DNA from: Lacticaseibacillus zhaodongensis
Lineage (GTDB): Bacteria > Bacillota > Bacilli > Lactobacillales > Lactobacillaceae
Assembly (NCBI RefSeq): GCF_009687905.1
Contig: NZ_BLBG01000019.1
Location: forward strand, 1 to 37,910
Direction: 5' to 3'
DNA length: 37,910 bases
Shown: positions 33,767-37,910 of the stretch, in pieces
How positions within the stretch are numbered: position 1 is the stretch's first letter
Layout: every line of letters begins with the position of its first letter
Notes under the pieces: generated by a model
Database searches by the model: none
Told to the model about the DNA's origin: nothing
The model's input: only the letters and a program-made list of their open reading frames with translations
Made by a program: the position numbers and the translations under genes

Positions 33767-34393
33767 ATGGCACGCAAATCTAAAAACTACCCGTACCGCA
33801 AGATTATTGCAATCTACTGCGAAGGTGATTCTGAGAAGGCATATTTCGAGATGATTAAGCGGAAATATCATGGGGCTAATGTGCACGTGAACAAAGCCCA
33901 GGATATGAAAGTTGAGATTGATTCTGACGGCCTCAGCGGCATTTCTCTGTTAAAGAAGGCTTTAGTTAAGTCCCAACGACTCTCTAAAAAGCAACGGGCT
34001 GAGCAAGTCTATGTGGTGTTCGACCGGGACTAACTAAGTACTGCTGACTTGGAACAGTGCCAAAAATTCGCTAAAGACCATCGGATTGGCATTATCTTTT
34101 CCTGTATTGATTTTGAAATCTGGGTACTGTTGCATTTTGAGCCTGTTACCAAGCGTTATTCGGCTGAGCAGCTGAACAACAAGCTGTCTGGGGCTGACTA
34201 TTTCGGAACTAATTATCCACGCTTCAAGGGTAACGATTATGATGATTACCTGATTGATCGAATCAAACAAGCTCTGCTAAATGCCAAAAGACTCGAAAAA
34301 AACTATTGTGAACCGTGGTACTTGAATAATCCTTACACCAACGTTAACGCAGCCATACCGGCGATTTTCGGCGTTGATGAATCCAAACCGTAG
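33767..34393 (+). pseudogene. RloB/AbiLii-type nuclease gene with in-frame TAA
   Basis: The frame runs from ATG 33767 through CEGDSEKAYF (Glu19) to VYVVFDRD (residues 81-88), then TAA at 34031-34033, and continues in the same frame to the normal-looking end at 34393, with CIDFEIWVLLHF carrying the last conserved Glu. In the intact paralogue at 3303 the codon after FDRD is CAG (Gln), so CAA-to-TAA is the simplest explanation. The total, 208 codons, matches the family. The fragment before the stop keeps two catalytic elements but lacks the third. The lesion may be a true inactivating mutation that spares the cell from a toxic effector, a sequencing error, or, least likely, programmed readthrough. 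Confidence 0.8.
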
Positions 34394-34420
34394 TTGTTAA
34401 TGATAAGCAAAAAACAAAAT

Positions 34421-34466
34421 GTCCTGTCTGAATTGAGGCTATTGCCAATTCAGACAGGACGTTTTA
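34421..34466. terminator. Bidirectional terminator between the second RloAB and the lipoprotein
   Basis: Perfect 15-base arms GTCCTGTCTGAATTG (34421-34435) and CAATTCAGACAGGAC (34446-34460). TTTTAT follows on the plus strand, and TTTTGTTTTTT on the minus strand, so it serves both converging genes. Confidence 0.9.
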
Positions 34467-34495
34467 TATTTGAGCATTAATTAGGGTTGAATATC

Positions 34496-35497
34496 CTATT
34501 CACCCTGTGACGTCTGCGTCGGGTCGTACCACTCGGCATCATCTGCGTCGGTGCCATAGCCACTGTTGCTGGAGCCAGTATTAGTACCGGAGTTCGTGCT
34601 AGTTGAGCGCTGCGTCGAACTGGTACCACTGGACGTCCGGGAACGATTTGAGTAATAACCGCTGTACTGGCCATTGCTACGGGTACTGCTGGTTCCGGTG
34701 TAGCGACTGCTGCTGCGCGGCGTGTAGTAATTGCTGGTGCTGCGGCCACTATTGCTACTTTGCGTGCCGTTACTACTGCTGGTGCCATTGCTGCTGGTAG
34801 TCCCTGCAGCCGTTGCGGTACTGCTTGCAGAGCTGGCCGAACTAGCACTACTGCTGCTTGCCGTGACCGCGCTACTTGCAGAACTGCTGGATTTAGCAGT
34901 GGACTGCGTCTTGCCGATTGTAAGGGCCTCGGCTTTAGGCTTCAGGGCCAGGTCCGCGGAGGCGTGCTTACCGCTGGCGTTTGCTTCAACGACAATTTTG
35001 CTCGTCAGCATTTTGGGACTGCTGAACTGCCAGGCAATCGCAAAGGTGCCGGTTTTGCCCGGCTTGATCTTACTACTGATGCCAGCCTCGATCGCCTTGT
35101 TGTACTTGGTCTCGACTTGCAGCGCGGAGGACGCTTGCAGGGGACTGACCGAATCATCACTGACCTGCTTGGCGACAAAATTCTGGTTGAAGAAGCTGTC
35201 GGCAGTAATCGGCTTTTTAGATTTGTTCGTGACGCTGCCCTCGACGACGACCGCGGCGAGCTTGCCGCCACTGACAGCAGGGGCAGTGATGCTGAGGTTG
35301 TGGGCGTCAGTCACAACCAGTGTTCCGGACTTCAGGCTGAAGCTGCGGCCCTTGAGCACGGACGCGGTCTTGGCCTTCTTGGTGCTCGTGAATGAATGGC
35401 CGACTGCCTTCTTGGCGCTGCTGGTGTTGTGACTGCCACAGCCGGCAAGCGTCAGCAGAGCGACTAGTGTAAGCATGATTCCCAGATGTTTTTTCAT
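34496..35497 (-). CDS. Lipoprotein with Ser/Thr-rich tail
   Basis: 333 residues from the ATG at 35497 (GAGGAG eleven bases upstream; a TTG three codons earlier is less likely). MKKHLGIMLTLVALLTLAGCG is a lipoprotein signal with lipobox LAGC. Residues about 50-190 form a beta-rich domain (NLSITAPAV, VVVEGSVTNKSKKPI, GTFAIAWQFSSPK) like the Ig-like DUF5067/DUF4352-type domains of surface lipoproteins. The last 140 residues are almost only Ser, Thr, Ala, Gly, Asn with scattered Tyr and Arg, a flexible wall-spanning tail. It is anchored outside the membrane; the function is unknown. Long open frames on the opposite strand of this repeat-rich tail are composition artefacts. Confidence 0.82.
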   Translation of the reverse strand: MKKHLGIMLTLVALLTLAGCGSHNTSSAKKAVGHSFTSTKKAKTASVLKGRSFSLKSGTLVVTDAHNLSITAPAVSGGKLAAVVVEGSVTNKSKKPITADSFFNQNFVAKQVSDDSVSPLQASSALQVETKYNKAIEAGISSKIKPGKTGTFAIAWQFSSPKMLTSKIVVEANASGKHASADLALKPKAEALTIGKTQSTAKSSSSASSAVTASSSSASSASSASSTATAAGTTSSNGTSSSNGTQSSNSGRSTSNYYTPRSSSRYTGTSSTRSNGQYSGYYSNRSRTSSGTSSTQRSTSTNSGTNTGSSNSGYGTDADDAEWYDPTQTSQGE

Positions 35498-35506
35498 GTG
35501 GCTCAA

Positions 35507-35848
35507 TTCTCCTCAATGTAGCTATCATTAATTTTAATTATCGCACAAAATTTAACTGTTTCTTATTTCATCTTAGTTTCCGTTGCAAGTAGCATGCAGC
35601 AACCTGCATTGATTATAGCGCTATCAGCGGGTCTAAGTCACAATGTGTTTTTACTGGCGATGCCCGCCATGCTTGGTCTCAACCTGGTTACAGCCGGCAA
35701 CTAATTTTGCCACTGAATTGCGACAAATACCGTTTTCGACTGCATAATCGCGGCGGTACTGCTGTATAATGATTAAGTTTGAGTAAAACTTTACCAAACT
35801 AAATCTACCTGCGCCAATCCGCAGTGGTCGGGAGATACATAAGTAAAA
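35507..35848. other. Divergent intergenic region (lipoprotein / acyltransferase)
   Basis: No coding frame. TATAAT at 35765-35770 is a good -10 box for the acyltransferase, with only a weak -35. Just downstream the inverted repeat AAGTTT (35775-35780) / AAACTT (35786-35791) marks a possible operator. Confidence 0.45.
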
Positions 35849-36829
35849 ATGAAACGTGATAGTCGCATCGATATTCTTAGGAGCTTGGCAATCCTATTGA
35901 TTGTCCTGGCCCACACATACAGTACCCGCGCGATTTCGGAGTTCCGCTGTTTCGACGTGCCGCTGATGGTCTTCCTGATGGGCAGCTCCTATTACTTGAG
36001 CGAGCAAAAGCACCACGGCACGCGCAGCTACGGCAGTTACCTCTGGGCGCGGATCAAGCGGCTGCTGATTCCAACGTGGATTTTCATCGTCGTTTACTTT
36101 CTCGCGTTCGGCTTGCTCCACTTACTCGGGTTTACCTTTGTGCAGCTGGACCTGCACAAGTTCCTGCTTTCTGTCACGCTCATTTCGGGTATCGGTTACG
36201 TGTGGATCATCCGCGTGTTCCTGATCGTGGCGCTGTGCTCACCGCTTCTGTTGCGGCTGGCCCAGCACATCAAGAATGTGTGGGGACTGCTGCTGCTCGA
36301 GTTCGCGGGCTTAGCGCTGCAAAGCGTGCTCCTGAGTGCCTACAAAATTGCGTTCAACCGGCTGCCCAGCCAGAGTACGGGTGCCCAAATCGTCTTTGAA
36401 GCGACCGGCTACCTGCTCATCGCGCTGGTGGGGATGTGGGCGGTGCACCAGTCCGTCAAGGGCCTTGCCATCGCGGGGGGCGCGGATGCGGCCGTGTTCG
36501 GAATCCTGATGCTGGCGCAGGGTGTCGTGTCGGTCGGTGCGCAGAAGTTCCCGCCAACTGCGTACTTCATCGCGTATGGACTGGCGGCCTCACTGCTGCT
36601 GATGGCCTTCTTGACGGTGGTTAAGTGGGGTGCGGGCAAGGCAATCGGCTGGCTGTCCCGCTACTCACTGGAGCTGTACTACTGGCACACCTTCCCCGTG
36701 ACCGTCATCATGGCCCTGATACCGAACTGGAGCTGGCTAGTGCGCTACCCGCTGACGCTGGCAGGTGGCCTCGTCATCACCTGGTTGCAAACCAAATACC
36801 TGCCGAGGCTCTTCAAACCACTCGGCTGA
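35849..36829 (+). CDS. Acyltransferase-3 family membrane protein
   Basis: 326 residues, about ten membrane segments. RIDILRSLAILLIVLAHTYS at the start contains the family's conserved Arg (11) and His (22), then the LMVFLMGSSYYL helix and RIKRLLIPTW, the conserved Arg-Pro motif after helix 2. Family members O-acetylate extracellular sugars, wall polymers or exopolysaccharides using cytoplasmic acetyl-CoA. The target here is not shown by context: neighbours are a lipoprotein on the other strand and an Abi-alpha gene. The gene is GC-richer than the defence genes around it. GGGAG lies rather far (15 bases) from the ATG. Confidence 0.85.
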   Translation: MKRDSRIDILRSLAILLIVLAHTYSTRAISEFRCFDVPLMVFLMGSSYYLSEQKHHGTRSYGSYLWARIKRLLIPTWIFIVVYFLAFGLLHLLGFTFVQLDLHKFLLSVTLISGIGYVWIIRVFLIVALCSPLLLRLAQHIKNVWGLLLLEFAGLALQSVLLSAYKIAFNRLPSQSTGAQIVFEATGYLLIALVGMWAVHQSVKGLAIAGGADAAVFGILMLAQGVVSVGAQKFPPTAYFIAYGLAASLLLMAFLTVVKWGAGKAIGWLSRYSLELYYWHTFPVTVIMALIPNWSWLVRYPLTLAGGLVITWLQTKYLPRLFKPLG

Positions 36830-36836
36830 GGAATAT

Positions 36837-36888
36837 ACAATGCGGCAAGTTGAGATGATTTACTTTCAGCTTGCCGCATTGTTTGTTG
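36837..36888 (+). terminator. Terminator after the acyltransferase gene
   Basis: Perfect arms ACAATGCGGCAAG (36837-36849) and CTTGCCGCATTGT (36870-36882), followed by TTGTTGA. It also separates the convergent Abi-alpha gene. Confidence 0.85.
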
Positions 36889-36897
36889 ATAATATTC

Positions 36898-37743
36898 TTA
36901 TAAAACCACTTGAGTAAAATCTTTTCCCAGACTAGTCAGGTCGGCTTTTCCTTTTTCAATATCTACCCTGGCATTTTGTTCATGAACCAGTTCCTTTTTT
37001 ACTTCAGGTCTTATATTTTGAGCTGCTTCTGACGAAAGTAAATCTGACAATTGTTTGTTTCTTTGTTCTACAGACAACTGAGTTTCCTTATATGGTATGG
37101 TACTTTCAAATACCTTGTAATCTATTCTCTTGTAAAACATGTAGGTTACGGAAATTAAACCTAATCGATTAAGGTTGTCTATAGACGATGCAATCTGTTT
37201 ATTATCATTGAGCCTGATGCTGATTTCAGGAGCAACAACATTGGTTCGATTTATTACGAAACTATCATCAGTGTATACAATTTTGATTTGTGCTAATGGG
37301 ATTGTATTTCCATACTGCACAATTATCTTTAACAATTGTGCATCGACAGGCGAAAACTGTTTAACAAACTCAACAAAGGCGGAACGTGTTTTGTTTTCAA
37401 GACGGGAATCAACTGAGCTTGCGAATAACTTTGCAAACATTTTTCTTAAACTGTCGTCATCAATGTAGTATTTGGATGCCTCAATAGTTGGACCAAGAAT
37501 TGCCTTATTTGGTTCCGTAATATCCTCTGGTGGAATCTGCTTCACCTGATCAAGAATTTCCTGCTTAAACTCGGTTAGTTTCTGCTGATTCAGAAACTCT
37601 TGCTTTTGTCTTTCTAATTCTGTCTTGGAACCGAAATGAACAAACCACCAATCGTCGAGTTGTTTCATTGGTACTTCAATAGCTCGTGTCAGAGTACCAC
37701 CAGCCATGCCCATCAGTGCTGGAACCAAATCAGCGAATTCCAT
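36898..37743 (-). CDS. DUF4393 / Abi-alpha family protein
   Basis: 281 residues from the ATG at 37743 (GGGGGTG 5 bases upstream; the longer frame to 37782 begins with TTG and has no site). The N-terminus has a short hydrophobic Gly-rich helix (VPALMGMAGG) and WWFVHFGSK. The central part, PEDITEPNKAILGPTIEASKYY followed by DDDSLRKMFAKLFASSVD, then FVKQFSPVDAQLLKII, is the conserved Abi-alpha (DUF4393) domain. It ends with Gln/Glu-rich helical residues. The family is linked to abortive infection in name and neighbourhood; the mechanism is not known. It is AT-rich like the other defence genes and extends the island to the right edge of the window. Confidence 0.82.
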   Translation of the reverse strand: MEFADLVPALMGMAGGTLTRAIEVPMKQLDDWWFVHFGSKTELERQKQEFLNQQKLTEFKQEILDQVKQIPPEDITEPNKAILGPTIEASKYYIDDDSLRKMFAKLFASSVDSRLENKTRSAFVEFVKQFSPVDAQLLKIIVQYGNTIPLAQIKIVYTDDSFVINRTNVVAPEISIRLNDNKQIASSIDNLNRLGLISVTYMFYKRIDYKVFESTIPYKETQLSVEQRNKQLSDLLSSEAAQNIRPEVKKELVHEQNARVDIEKGKADLTSLGKDFTQVVL

Positions 37744-37837
37744 TTTTACACCCCCACATAATAATTGCGACAAATTATTCAATGCTTAACCTGAGACAGA
37801 GATTGCCTTCAACTGTGAAGTATACCGCCAATCAAAT

Positions 37838-37893
37838 GGGTCTACACTTTCTGGTGTTGGAGAAATCCAACGCTAAGAGTGTAGGCCCCTTTT
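37838..37893 (+). repeat. Nested inverted repeat near the right edge
   Basis: GGGTCTACACT (37838-37848) pairs with AGTGTAGGCCC (37878-37888) with one wobble pair, with an inner stem GTTGG/CCAAC around AGAAAT, followed by CTTTT. It may be a terminator for a plus-strand transcript. Ends of this kind also resemble the terminal repeats of insertion sequences; no transposase is visible inside the window. Confidence 0.4.
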
Positions 37894-37910
37894 AAATGAC
37901 AAAATAATAG

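Noticed and set aside
34731-35432. Long plus-strand frames opposite the Ser-rich lipoprotein
   Set aside because: They are Leu/Val/Cys/Arg-rich artefacts of the antisense of Ser/Thr/Ala codon repeats; the minus-strand gene has a signal peptide, ribosome binding site and terminator.
1-37910. CRISPR array or cas genes
   Set aside because: No regularly spaced identical repeats and no Cas-like proteins in any frame.

Overview
The window looks like chromosomal DNA from a member of the Lactobacillaceae. This is an inference, made without any database search, from purine-rich AGGAGG-type ribosome binding sites, the mannose-family PTS genes, a lactobacillar surface protein with a SLAP-like end, Ser-rich lipoproteins and HicB-type antitoxins. 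The region is a mosaic. Metabolic cassettes of moderate GC alternate with clearly AT-richer genes of abortive-infection (phage defence) type, the usual picture of a defence island.

Layout, left to right. 1-1675: 3' part of a DUF262/DUF1524 (GmrSD-like) gene cut by the window edge. 2021-3947: RloA-type ATPase plus RloB-type nuclease pair (AbiL-like), complete. 4177-6121: two degenerate copies of one repeat flanking a secreted SLAP-like protein, then a lone IS3-type orfA. 6563-13576: PRD-domain regulator, four mannose-family PTS subunits and a GH95 enzyme, a probable system for importing and splitting a fucosylated (or similar) oligosaccharide. A TTAGTGCAA motif recurs in front of both the regulator and the PTS operon. 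13968-16126 (minus): SLATT membrane protein plus reverse transcriptase. 16470-21200: LysR regulator divergent from an M20 hydrolase, an MFS carrier and an enolase-superfamily epimerase/racemase, probably for salvage of an acylated or D-amino acid or a dipeptide. 21510-22142: lipoprotein gene broken by an in-frame stop. 22296-27460: AlbA_2 (Schlafen-type) protein, AbiH, and a second, unrelated-looking Abi/UG-type reverse transcriptase. 27461-28985: mostly noncoding, with one small gene. 28986-30590: BCCT betaine/carnitine-type transporter with an abnormal start codon. 30974-32110: a 51-residue membrane protein and two tandem HicB-like proteins with no visible HicA toxin. 32418-34393: a second RloA/RloB pair whose RloB gene carries an in-frame TAA directly after the DRD motif. 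34496-36829: Ser-rich lipoprotein (minus) and an acyltransferase-3 membrane protein. 36898-37743 (minus): DUF4393/Abi-alpha protein.

The best candidates for little-described biology are the SLATT-RT pair, the AbiH-RT neighbourhood, and the coexistence of an intact and a nonsense-broken RloAB system in the same island. Three single-base lesions are visible (two nonsense codons and one probable start-codon change), so parts of the island seem to be decaying, or the sequence contains errors. No CRISPR array, rRNA, tRNA or replication origin was found.
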